This document shows, one piece after another, positions 1-6,276 of a stretch of 6,340 bases of DNA. The position numbers and the translations under genes were made by a program. Below the pieces are notes generated by a model. That model was not told where the DNA came from. It saw only the letters and a list, made by a program, of their open reading frames with translations, and searched no databases. Within the stretch, counting starts at the first letter, position 1. Each line of letters begins with the position of its first letter. The stretch is from Candidatus Cloacimonadota bacterium (GTDB lineage: Bacteria; Cloacimonadota; Cloacimonadia; Cloacimonadales; Cloacimonadaceae). The stretch covers positions 1 to 6,340 of the forward strand of contig JALNXT010000092.1 of NCBI GenBank assembly GCA_023230245.1. The letters are read 5' to 3'.

Positions 1-276
1 AATCGTAAAGTAGTGCTATATCCCTTTTTATTTACCTACGATACCAACCACTATAACTGGCAAGATGATATCAATGGTTACTTTCGTTTTCCCATGCAAG
101 CTTCCTATCGTAAAGGCGCAGGGTTATTGGAAATCCAAATACGACAATTAGCACCGATAAAGTGGAGCGATTTGTTTGCTAAACCTTCGACAAGCACTGA
201 AGAACCTTCGGAAGGGGTTAAGCAAACCCAATGGGGCGGTTTAAGCTGCCAAGTTAATCTCTCTTTCCAATTCTAG
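1..276 (+). CDS. 3' end of unidentified protein, possible outer-membrane beta-barrel (5'-truncated)
   Basis: The reading frame is open from the first base and stops at TAG 274-276, giving 91 residues of a longer protein; the start lies outside the window. I do not recognise the family. The visible part is rich in aromatic and alternating polar/hydrophobic residues. Its last residues, CQVNLSFQF, have hydrophobic residues at -1, -3, -5, -7 and -9 with a terminal Phe. This is the known C-terminal signature of outer-membrane beta-barrels recognised by the BAM machinery, so I infer an outer-membrane protein, but a single strand is weak evidence. About 25 residues before the end is a hydrophilic Pro/Ser/Thr/Glu stretch (PSTSTEEPSEGVKQTQ) that looks like a translated repeat inserted in frame; see 182-219. 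The downstream gene has its own promoter, so this gene is probably not part of the metal operon. Confidence 0.7.
   Translation, partial: NRKVVLYPFLFTYDTNHYNWQDDINGYFRFPMQASYRKGAGLLEIQIRQLAPIKWSDLFAKPSTSTEEPSEGVKQTQWGGLSCQVNLSFQF
182..219 (+). repeat. Short repeat-derived segment inside the first gene
   Basis: The octamer aaccttcg occurs at 182-189 and again at 203-210, exactly 21 bases (seven codons) apart and in frame. The second copy runs into a small palindrome, ccttcggaagg (205-215), able to form a C(UUCG)G-type hairpin. The wording 'ccttcgacaagc' followed by a second 'ccttcg' resembles the widely dispersed CTTCGACAAGCTCAG-type repeats that I recall from many bacterial genomes, which when translated give PSTSSG-like peptides. 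The direct repeat and hairpin are seen in the sequence. The link to that repeat family is from memory. Confidence 0.5.
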
Positions 277-334
277 CGCTGTTTACATTCTTACCGCATC
301 TTCAAAAAGATCACTCACTCAGATTTCTTGCAAG

Positions 335-404
335 CATTGCCCTATCATTGCCCACCTATTGTCCATGACAAGGGCAATGAGTGGGCATTGATAGGGATCA
401 ACAA
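335..404. repeat. Long stem-loop built from 11-bp units
   Basis: Arms 340-364 and 372-396 pair at 23 of 25 positions (two of them G-T wobbles), with mismatches at 348/388 and 356/380 and a 7-base loop at 365-371. The left side is also three consecutive 11-bp units: cattgccctat (335-345), cattgcccacc (346-356) and tattgtccatg (357-367). The right side carries their reverse complements at the same spacing: gggcaatgagt (372-382), gggcattgata (383-393), then a degenerate gggatcaacaa (394-404). There is no run of T after either arm, so it does not look like a standard intrinsic terminator. It lies 63 bases after the first gene's stop and could still protect or end that gene's mRNA, or be a small dispersed element. 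Function unknown. Confidence 0.7.
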
Positions 405-416
405 GCAAGCTTAACT

Positions 417-491
417 TTTAACTCTTAAAGTGGCGAACTGGTAGATAGCAAGGTTGGTTAAGAAGATACAGTCGCCACTTTAAAAGTCAAA
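417..491. repeat. 20-bp inverted repeat with 35-base spacer
   Basis: Arms 417-436 and 472-491 are reverse complements at 18 of 20 positions, with a perfect 12-bp inner core ttaaagtggcga / tcgccactttaa (425-436 and 472-483). The spacer is 437-471. It ends 12 bases before the predicted -35 box of the metal operon. It could be a transcript hairpin, a site for a dimeric regulator with distant half-sites, or the remains of a small non-autonomous element. It lacks a T-run and I see no clear target-site duplication. Confidence 0.65.
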
Positions 492-503
492 GACAGATTT
501 TAC

Positions 504-531
504 TTGGCTTCCACACTATTTCCTCTATACT
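504..531 (+). promoter_or_regulatory. Predicted sigma-70-type promoter of the metal-resistance operon
   Basis: A -35-like TTGGCT (504-509) is followed after 16 bases by a good -10 box, TATACT (526-531). Transcription would start near 537-540, inside the palindrome at 535-560, and the leader before the repressor start would be only about 30 bases. The -35 is a partial match, as expected for a promoter controlled by a repressor. The assignment rests on spacing and on the overlap with the operator. Confidence 0.55.
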
Positions 532-534
532 CTA

Positions 535-560
535 TATATGTGAATACGTATTCATATATA
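535..560. promoter_or_regulatory. 12-2-12 operator for the ArsR/SmtB-family repressor
   Basis: A 26-bp palindrome centred between 547 and 548, with a perfect 14-bp core tgaatacgtattca (541-554) and 12 of 13 pairs matching overall (only 540/555 differ). The TGAA...TTCA half-sites in an AT-rich 12-2-12 layout are the known operator design of zinc/cadmium sensors of the SmtB, CzrA and CadC group. It lies just downstream of the -10 box, covers the expected transcription start and abuts the Shine-Dalgarno sequence, so bound repressor would block the start of transcription. The repressor gene begins 10 bases later, implying autoregulation. Confidence 0.85.
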
Positions 561-564
561 GGAG
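561..564 (+). promoter_or_regulatory. Shine-Dalgarno site that fixes the repressor start
   Basis: GGAG sits five bases before ATG 570-572. The same frame is open further upstream from a TTG at 504, but that start would overlap the promoter -35 box and precede the predicted transcription start, so ATG 570 is chosen. Confidence 0.75.
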
Positions 565-569
565 ACGAG

Positions 570-926
570 ATGGAAGATAGAGTATGCTTATGCAAGAACA
601 TTGATCCAGCGGAGATGCTTAATACCCAAAAAGCGTTACCAGCAGATGATGTTATAAATCACATGGCGGATTTCTTTAAGGTATTTGGAGATGGGACAAG
701 GCTCAAAATACTCTATTTCCTTATGCATCATGAGCTATGTGTAGCAGATTTATCGACTCTGGTAAATATGCAGCAATCTACTGTTTCTCATCAACTTAAG
801 CTGCTAAGGTTAAACCGTTTAGTTAAGTATCGGAAAGAAGGAATTACCGTCTATTATAGCTTGGATGACAGCCATGTGAAATCTATCTTTGAGCTGGCTC
901 TTTTGCATCTAAAGGAACAGAGATGA
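570..926 (+). CDS. cadC: CadC-like metal-sensing repressor, ArsR/SmtB family
   Basis: A 118-residue winged-helix repressor, expected to bind the operator at 535-560 as a dimer and release it on binding Cd, Pb or Zn. Residues about 29-97 form the ArsR DNA-binding fold: FGDGTRLKIL (39-48) begins it, QSTVSHQLKLL (69-79) is the recognition helix and RKEGITVYYSL (88-98) is the wing. Lined up from memory with the 122-residue staphylococcal CadC, residues match with an offset of one. The alpha5 metal site is complete (Asp100, His102, His113, Glu116). The alpha3N thiolate site has Cys6 and Cys57 and an extra Cys8, but the second alpha3 Cys of CadC (ELCVCD) is Ala59 here (ELCVAD). Its stop overlaps the start of the ATPase gene by ATGA. 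Four of its six Arg codons are AGA/AGG, unlike thrS. Family assignment is sure; the exact metal is not. Confidence 0.93.
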   Translation: MEDRVCLCKNIDPAEMLNTQKALPADDVINHMADFFKVFGDGTRLKILYFLMHHELCVADLSTLVNMQQSTVSHQLKLLRLNRLVKYRKEGITVYYSLDDSHVKSIFELALLHLKEQR

Positions 927-2995
927 TAATAGAAGAATATGACGTTCAGAACCTAAACTGCCCCAATTGTAGTGCAAAAATTGAAAGTGAGATCAAGCTC
1001 TTGCCGGAAGTAGCTGCTGCCAATCTCGATTTTATGAATAAGAGGTTGACCGTTCAATACAACGATCAAGTAAAAATGCCACTCAAAAGGTTGAACACCA
1101 TCGCGAGCAGAATAGAACCTGGTGTCCAGCTCATCACAGCGGGTGAGGGTGTTCAAGAAGAGGATAAAAAGCCTTGGTTCATTGTTCTGTCGGTTCTAAT
1201 CCTTGTAAGTTCGATGGCGTTTTCGGGCTTTATATCGATAATCCTTGGTTTAATCGCATATGCTATTGCCAGCCACAGAGTTGTGTATGCATCCATAAAG
1301 GAAGTATTTTCCCGTCAGATATTTGCCGAGAACTTTCTGATGACCATCGCAACTTTCGGAGCATTGTATCTGGGAGAATTTACCGAAGCTGCTGCTGTAA
1401 TGATACTTTTTGAAGCGGGTGAATACCTGGAAGGCAAAGCGATTAATAAAAGCAGAGGCTTAGTGAAAACTATGCTAGCACTAAAGCCGGAATCTGTACA
1501 TTTGAAAACCGATGATGGGATTAAAGAAATCAAACTCTCGGAAGCTAAAATCAATGATACCATCCTCGTTTACGCCGGAGAAAGAATAGCCCTGGATGGA
1601 CAGATAATTAAAGGCGAATCAACCGTTGATACTTCTTCGCTCACCGGAGAAGCAGAGCCAGTTTTGGTAACTCCTGGCTCAGAGGTATTTGCCGGATTTG
1701 TAAATAGCAATGCCCTCATCGAAGTGAAAGTAATTAGTAACGAAGCAGAAAGCATGATCTCGCGCATTCTTCGCTTGATAGAAAACGCCAGTGCCAAGAA
1801 ATCTAGCACCGAGAAATTCATCACTCGCTTTGCCAGAGTTTATACCCCTGCCGTTGTGGGCACAGCTTTGCTCGTATTTCTCATTCCTTTGCTGCTTGGC
1901 TATCCGGGGCAAGTATGGTTCAAACGCTCACTGGTATTCCTGATCGTTTCCTGCCCCTGTGCGCTGGTAATATCCATACCCCTAAGTTATTACATTGGTA
2001 TCGGTATGGCTGCTAAGCGAGGGGTTATCTTTAAGGGTAGTGTGTATTTGGACACCTTGCGGAAAGTCCACACCTTAGTTTTCGATAAGACAGGGACATT
2101 GACCACTGGCGAGCTAAAAGTGCGTAACATCCTTAGCGCCGCCAATTCAAATAGAACAGAACTTACCAATGCCCTATATCTTTGCGAGCATACTTCAGCG
2201 CATCCCTTTGCCATAGCAATCAGAGCAAGCTTTAATGGTGATTTCAATCCTTCCGAAATAGGTTCATTTACCGAATATCCTGGAAAGGGGGTTCAAATGC
2301 TCTATGGCAGCGATAGCTACGTAGCGGGAAGTGAAGCTTTTTTACGCAGCCTCGGTTATCAAAGCTTTATGGATGCAGGGTCTTTTAGCGCTGTGCATGC
2401 GGTTAAAAACGATATCTATCTGGGCTGTGTTACTTTCGAAGATGAGATTAAGCCCAATATGAAACAAAGCTTGGCTCGGCTACGGAAAAATGGCATCAAG
2501 CACCTCAGTATGCTATCTGGAGATAGAGAACCTAAAGCCGCTCTGGTAGCCCAAGAACTTGGTTTGGATAGTTTTTATGCCGGCATGTTGCCCGAGCAAA
2601 AGCTGCATAAACTTGAAGAGATTATGGCAAATACCAATGGAAAAGTTGCCTACTGTGGTGATGGCTTGAACGATGCACCCGTATTGGCACGAGCAGATGT
2701 GGGTATCGCCATGGGCAAGATAGGCGCACAGGCATCGATAGAATCTGCTGATGTGGTGCTATTAAACGACAAACCCGAACAGCTTGGCATTGCCTTTAGT
2801 CTATCAAAATCAACTAACCGCCTGGTGTGGCAAAATATCTCCATCGCCCTGGGTGTGAAGGCACTAGTGATGATATCAGGGTTAGCGGGGGTTAGCGGGT
2901 TGTGGGAAGCGATTATTGCCGATGTGGGAGTAACCCTATTTGTGATCTTCCATTCGATGCGGATGATGAAAATACACGATAAACTTGACAAATAG
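923..2995 (+). CDS. cadA: P1B-2 type Zn/Cd/Pb-exporting P-type ATPase
   Basis: A 690-residue inner-membrane pump (CadA and ZntA are a little over 700) that uses ATP to move soft divalent metals out of the cytoplasm. Residues 1-70 form one heavy-metal-associated domain with the Cys pair NCPNC (Cys13, Cys16). Eight membrane segments are predicted at about 86-118 (two), 138-166 (two), 307-328, 335-362, 636-655 and 660-680. Hallmarks seen: TGE (241-243) in the actuator domain, CPC (344-346) in membrane segment 6, phosphorylation motif DKTGTLT with Asp388, SAHP (His427) in the nucleotide domain, and GDGLND (579-584). Lys646 in segment 7 and Asp667 (DVG) in segment 8 fit the Zn/Cd/Pb subgroup rather than copper pumps. 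There is no His/Asp-rich C-terminal tail. Start ATG 923 has AAAGGA at 911-916 and overlaps the repressor stop, so translation is probably coupled. Six of its first ten Arg codons are AGA/AGG. Confidence 0.96.
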   Translation: MIIEEYDVQNLNCPNCSAKIESEIKLLPEVAAANLDFMNKRLTVQYNDQVKMPLKRLNTIASRIEPGVQLITAGEGVQEEDKKPWFIVLSVLILVSSMAFSGFISIILGLIAYAIASHRVVYASIKEVFSRQIFAENFLMTIATFGALYLGEFTEAAAVMILFEAGEYLEGKAINKSRGLVKTMLALKPESVHLKTDDGIKEIKLSEAKINDTILVYAGERIALDGQIIKGESTVDTSSLTGEAEPVLVTPGSEVFAGFVNSNALIEVKVISNEAESMISRILRLIENASAKKSSTEKFITRFARVYTPAVVGTALLVFLIPLLLGYPGQVWFKRSLVFLIVSCPCALVISIPLSYYIGIGMAAKRGVIFKGSVYLDTLRKVHTLVFDKTGTLTTGELKVRNILSAANSNRTELTNALYLCEHTSAHPFAIAIRASFNGDFNPSEIGSFTEYPGKGVQMLYGSDSYVAGSEAFLRSLGYQSFMDAGSFSAVHAVKNDIYLGCVTFEDEIKPNMKQSLARLRKNGIKHLSMLSGDREPKAALVAQELGLDSFYAGMLPEQKLHKLEEIMANTNGKVAYCGDGLNDAPVLARADVGIAMGKIGAQASIESADVVLLNDKPEQLGIAFSLSKSTNRLVWQNISIALGVKALVMISGLAGVSGLWEAIIADVGVTLFVIFHSMRMMKIHDKLDK

Positions 2996-3071
2996 CCTGT
3001 TATGAGTTTTCGAGTACTTAAGTTAAGAAAGTAATAACAGACAATGATTCTTTAATATTTAGGAGTAAGAT

Positions 3072-4976
3072 ATGAGTATTTCCATCACCCTGCCTGATGG
3101 TAGCGTTAAACAGTATGATAAACCAGTAAGCGCTCTTGCCGTAGCCACGGATATCAGTCCCCGCTTGGCAGACGCCTCGATATGCGCCGAATTGAACGGC
3201 AAATTGATAGATCTGGAGCACATGATAGATAGCGATGCCAATTTAGTCTTGCATACCTTTAAAAGCGAGATTGGCAAGGAAGTATATTGGCATAGCACTT
3301 CCCACCTCATGGCGCAAGCCGTTAAACAGCTATATCCCGAAGTATTGGTTACCATAGGCCCTGCCATCGAGCAAGGCTTCTATTACGATTTTGATAGAGA
3401 AACCCCCTTCACCGATGAAGAACTATTGTTGATAGAGAAACGCATGCAAGAACTAAGCGCTATGGCTCTCCCCTATGCCCGCACCGAGCTAAGTAAAGCC
3501 GAAGCTATCAAGATGTTTGCGGACATGGGCGAAAGCTATAAACTGGAGCTTTTAGATGCTATTCCCGATACCGATATCATCAGTAGCTATCGCCAGGGAG
3601 ATTTTGTAGATCTCTGCCGTGGACCCCATTTACAGAATACTTCCAAGATAAAAGCCATAAAGCTGCTTAAAACCTCTGGCGCATACTGGCGTGGTGACGA
3701 AAAGAACAAGATGCTGAAACGCATCTACGGCATCAGCTTCCCTTCCAATAAAGAGCTTAACGAATATCTGGTGTTTCTGGAAGAAGCGGCGAAACGAGAT
3801 CATCGCAAACTGGGTAAAGACCTCGATTTATTCTCAATAAACGACGAAGTAGGCGCGGGCTTAGTGCTCTGGCATCCCAATGGCGCCATGATCCGCCATC
3901 AGATAGAAAGTTATTGGAAAGAAGAGCATTTACGCCGAGGCTACAAGCTTGTCTATACCCCGCATGTGGGACGCAGCAACCTTTGGGAGACTTCCGGTCA
4001 CCTCGGTTTCTATAAAGAAAACATGTACAGCCCCATGCAAGTGGAAGATCAGGAATACTATATCAAGCCGATGAATTGCCCCTTCCATATCCATATCTAC
4101 AACGCCAATCATCACAGCTACCGCGAGCTTCCCATTCGCTTGGCGGAACTCGGCACAGTGTATCGTTATGAGCGTTCGGGCGTATTGCATGGCTTGATGC
4201 GGGTACGTGGATTCACACAGGACGATGCACATATCATCTGCACTCCGGAGCAGCTCGATGCCGAAGTGGAAAAGCTAATCGTGTTTTCTCTTGATATGCT
4301 TAAACACTTTGGGTTCAAAGACTTCATGATCTATCTATCCACCCAGCCGGAAGGTTCAGTGGGCGAAAAAGCAGATTGGGATAAGGCAACTGAAAGCCTG
4401 GCAGCCTCGCTAAAGAAGCTGGATTTGGATTACAGTGTGGATGAAGGTGGCGGTGCTTTCTACGGTCCCAAGATCGATATTAAGATCAAGGATGCGATCG
4501 GAAGAGCCTGGCAATGTACTACCATACAATTTGATTTCAACCTGCCTAAACGCTTTAATATGCAGTATATCGGCGCAGATAACAGCCCTCATCAGCCCTT
4601 TATGATTCATCGTGCCGTGCTTGGCTCGGTGGAGCGTTTCTTTGCCACTTTACTGGAGTATCATGGCGGCAATCTGCCTTTATGGCTTAGCCCCGTACAA
4701 GTTATGTTGATTCCTATTACCGATGGACAGTTCGATTACGCAAGCGAAATCATGGAAAAGATGCAAGCTATGGGCTTGCGTTGTGAGATAGATTCCCGTA
4801 GCGAAAAGATGGGCTATAAGATACGTGAAGCGGAACTTAAGAAGATACCCTTCATGTGTATTGTCGGTAAAAACGAAGCGGCTAACAACCAGGTAACCTT
4901 GCGTCAACATACCAAAGGCGATCTGGGTACCATGGATTTCGACGCCGCGATACAGACCATCACAAGCCACAAATGA
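3072..4976 (+). CDS. thrS: Threonyl-tRNA synthetase
   Basis: A 634-residue class II synthetase (E. coli has 642) that charges tRNA-Thr in the cytoplasm. Domains in order: TGS (about 1-62), editing domain (63-224), catalytic core (about 240-535) and anticodon-binding domain (about 540-634). The serine-editing site is intact: HSTSH (His74, His78) and Cys182/His186 in DLCRGPH. The catalytic zinc ligands Cys336 (MNCPFH), His387 and His513 are present at a constant +2 from E. coli numbering. Class II motif 2 is seen as RYERSG (365-370) with RGFTQDDAH after it, and motif 3 as GSVERF with Arg522. The start is set by AGGAG at 3061-3065, six bases before ATG. The 76-base gap after the ATPase holds no clear terminator or leader structure; a weak -10-like taatat (3053-3058) has no convincing -35. 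The stop overlaps the next gene by ATGA. Confidence 0.98.
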   Translation: MSISITLPDGSVKQYDKPVSALAVATDISPRLADASICAELNGKLIDLEHMIDSDANLVLHTFKSEIGKEVYWHSTSHLMAQAVKQLYPEVLVTIGPAIEQGFYYDFDRETPFTDEELLLIEKRMQELSAMALPYARTELSKAEAIKMFADMGESYKLELLDAIPDTDIISSYRQGDFVDLCRGPHLQNTSKIKAIKLLKTSGAYWRGDEKNKMLKRIYGISFPSNKELNEYLVFLEEAAKRDHRKLGKDLDLFSINDEVGAGLVLWHPNGAMIRHQIESYWKEEHLRRGYKLVYTPHVGRSNLWETSGHLGFYKENMYSPMQVEDQEYYIKPMNCPFHIHIYNANHHSYRELPIRLAELGTVYRYERSGVLHGLMRVRGFTQDDAHIICTPEQLDAEVEKLIVFSLDMLKHFGFKDFMIYLSTQPEGSVGEKADWDKATESLAASLKKLDLDYSVDEGGGAFYGPKIDIKIKDAIGRAWQCTTIQFDFNLPKRFNMQYIGADNSPHQPFMIHRAVLGSVERFFATLLEYHGGNLPLWLSPVQVMLIPITDGQFDYASEIMEKMQAMGLRCEIDSRSEKMGYKIREAELKKIPFMCIVGKNEAANNQVTLRQHTKGDLGTMDFDAAIQTITSHK

Positions 4977-5941
4977 ACAGCAGCGATATTGTTAAAAACG
5001 AGTTAAAACTGGAAGCCTCAGCCATTTTAAAGGTGGCTGAGCAGCTTGATAGTAAAGCGATTGAGCAGGCTTACGAGCTGTTGTGCAATTGCAAAGGCAA
5101 GGTTGTGCTTACCGGTATCGGTAAAACTGGTATCATTGCCCGCAAGATTAGTGCCACTCTCGCTTCCACAGGCACCACCTCAATCTTTTTACACGCTGCG
5201 GAAGGTATCCATGGCGATCTGGGGATGATTAATCCTGAAGATGTGGTTATCGCTGTGTCCAATAGCGGAAACTCTTCTGAACTAATCTCTATTATCCCCT
5301 TTTTGAAGTTCAACCATGTACCCATCATCGCGTTAACCGGCTCGCTTACTTCCCAATTGGCGAAGAGCGCAGATGTGGTCTTAGATTGCAGCATTCCTGC
5401 CGAATATGAACCTTTGGGCTTGGTGCCAACATCTTCCACGACAGTAGCTTTGGCGGTGGGTGATGCTCTGGCGATTGCGTTGCTGAGGCACAATAACTTC
5501 CAATTGCAAGATTATGCTCGTTTTCATCCCGGTGGCACCATTGGCAAAAAGCTTTTACTAAGGGTTTCAGACCTGATGCACAGCGACGAAGAACTACCCA
5601 TCGTGATCGACACTGCCACCATGTCCGAAGCGATCATGGAGATGACCTCCAAAAAGCTTGGCTGTACCGCGGTGATTGATATAACAAATAAGCTTAGTGG
5701 TATGATTACCGATGGTGATTTGCGGCGCCAACTCCACATCAAAGGTAATGAATTGCTTTCCTATTCCGCAGGTGCCTGTATGACTGCCAACCCTAAACAT
5801 CTGCATCCGGAAGAATTGGCTGTTGATGCCTTGAACCTGATGGAACGCCACAAAATCACCATGCTCCCTGTTGTGAACGATCTGTTGGAACCAGTTGGTA
5901 TGTTGCATATGCACGACCTGATTAAAGCAGGGGTAATTTAG
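4973..5941 (+). CDS. kdsD: D-arabinose 5-phosphate isomerase, KdsD/KpsF/GutQ family
   Basis: A 322-residue cytoplasmic enzyme (E. coli KdsD has 328) converting D-ribulose 5-phosphate to D-arabinose 5-phosphate, the precursor of Kdo in LPS. Residues about 35-170 are the sugar-isomerase (SIS) domain with GIGKTG (48-53), HGDLGM (80-85) and SNSGNSSE (96-103). Two CBS domains follow, about 205-258 (GMITDGDLRR) and 265-320 (GMLHMHDLIKAG). Residues matching the E. coli catalytic set Lys59, Glu111, Glu152 and His193 are all present at a constant offset of eight: Lys51, Glu103, Glu144 and His185 (FHPGG). ATG 4973 overlaps the thrS stop (ATGA) with no good Shine-Dalgarno sequence in front, so expression probably relies on coupling to thrS. 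No other Kdo genes are in the window. GutQ- or KpsF-type paralogues catalyse the same reaction, so the physiological name is less sure than the activity. Confidence 0.94.
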   Translation: MNSSDIVKNELKLEASAILKVAEQLDSKAIEQAYELLCNCKGKVVLTGIGKTGIIARKISATLASTGTTSIFLHAAEGIHGDLGMINPEDVVIAVSNSGNSSELISIIPFLKFNHVPIIALTGSLTSQLAKSADVVLDCSIPAEYEPLGLVPTSSTTVALAVGDALAIALLRHNNFQLQDYARFHPGGTIGKKLLLRVSDLMHSDEELPIVIDTATMSEAIMEMTSKKLGCTAVIDITNKLSGMITDGDLRRQLHIKGNELLSYSAGACMTANPKHLHPEELAVDALNLMERHKITMLPVVNDLLEPVGMLHMHDLIKAGVI

Positions 5942-6111
5942 GGTTAACCCCGTAATGTTGAAGTCCAACCTGCCCTAAAGGTATCGTTGCATATATGAGC
6001 CTAAAAGTATAGAGTAATTAAGCAAACATGTGACTAATTAGTTTGGCAGGAAGCACTCCAAACAGTATCATGCTCTTTGCTCCCTTTCATGCCACAGATA
6101 CTCCTCTACTG

Positions 6112-6147
6112 CTCTTCCCGTGCTTTGTCCAACAGGCGTGGGAGGGG
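6112..6147 (+). other. Possible RNA hairpin
   Basis: Arms 6112-6125 and 6134-6147 can pair at all 14 positions in RNA around an 8-base loop, but five pairs are G-U. An outer 8-bp inverted repeat, ctttgctc (6075-6082) and gagcaaag (6168-6175), encloses it. This would fit a structured transcript or the tail of the kdsD mRNA. There is no T-run after it, and G-U-rich pairing in a skewed sequence arises easily by chance. Confidence 0.3.
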
Positions 6148-6244
6148 AGATAAATACGTTAAAAACAGAGCAAAGGGGATTAATAAAGTTAAGAATTAAG
6201 AGTTAAGCTGCGCTAAGCTGATGGATATAAAGCTTTTAATCTCT

Positions 6245-6276
6245 CTCTTTTCCTCTTTGGCTCTTTTACTCTTTGT
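6245..6276 (+). repeat. Four tandem 8-bp units CTCTTTNN
   Basis: Four head-to-tail octamers with an invariant CTCTTT and two variable bases: ctcttttc (6245-6252), ctctttgg (6253-6260), ctctttta (6261-6268) and ctctttgt (6269-6276). On the other strand they read NNAAAGAG. The array sits in a longer pyrimidine-rich tract. It could be a slippage-made simple repeat, phased protein sites or part of a degenerate intergenic repeat. Function unknown. Confidence 0.7.

Noticed and set aside
335..404. CRISPR array
   Set aside because: The units are 11 bp, adjacent without spacers and inverted across a loop, and no cas genes are present.
504..569. A 22-residue N-terminal extension of the repressor starting at TTG 504
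   Set aside because: It would begin at the -35 box, upstream of the predicted transcription start, and has no ribosome site; ATG 570 has GGAG at the right distance and gives the usual CadC length.
3053..3058. -10 box taatat for thrS
   Set aside because: No matching -35 at 16-18 bases, and transcription would begin at the ribosome site itself.
2996..3071. T-box or other amino-acid-sensing leader for thrS
   Set aside because: The gap is too short and shows no T-box sequence, anti-terminator or terminator pairing.
5071..5493. Long antisense open frames within kdsD, thrS and the ATPase gene
   Set aside because: They lie wholly opposite conserved genes, have no family resemblance or ribosome sites, and are shadows of the coding strand.
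5930..5951. Intrinsic terminator after kdsD
   Set aside because: ggggt/acccc and the gggttaaccc palindrome are short and are followed by gtaatgttg, with no T-run.
6018..6071. 17-residue minus-strand ORF (MILFGVLPAKLISHMFA) with a GGGAG 8 bases upstream
   Set aside because: Too short to distinguish from chance, with no recognisable family and no promoter evidence.
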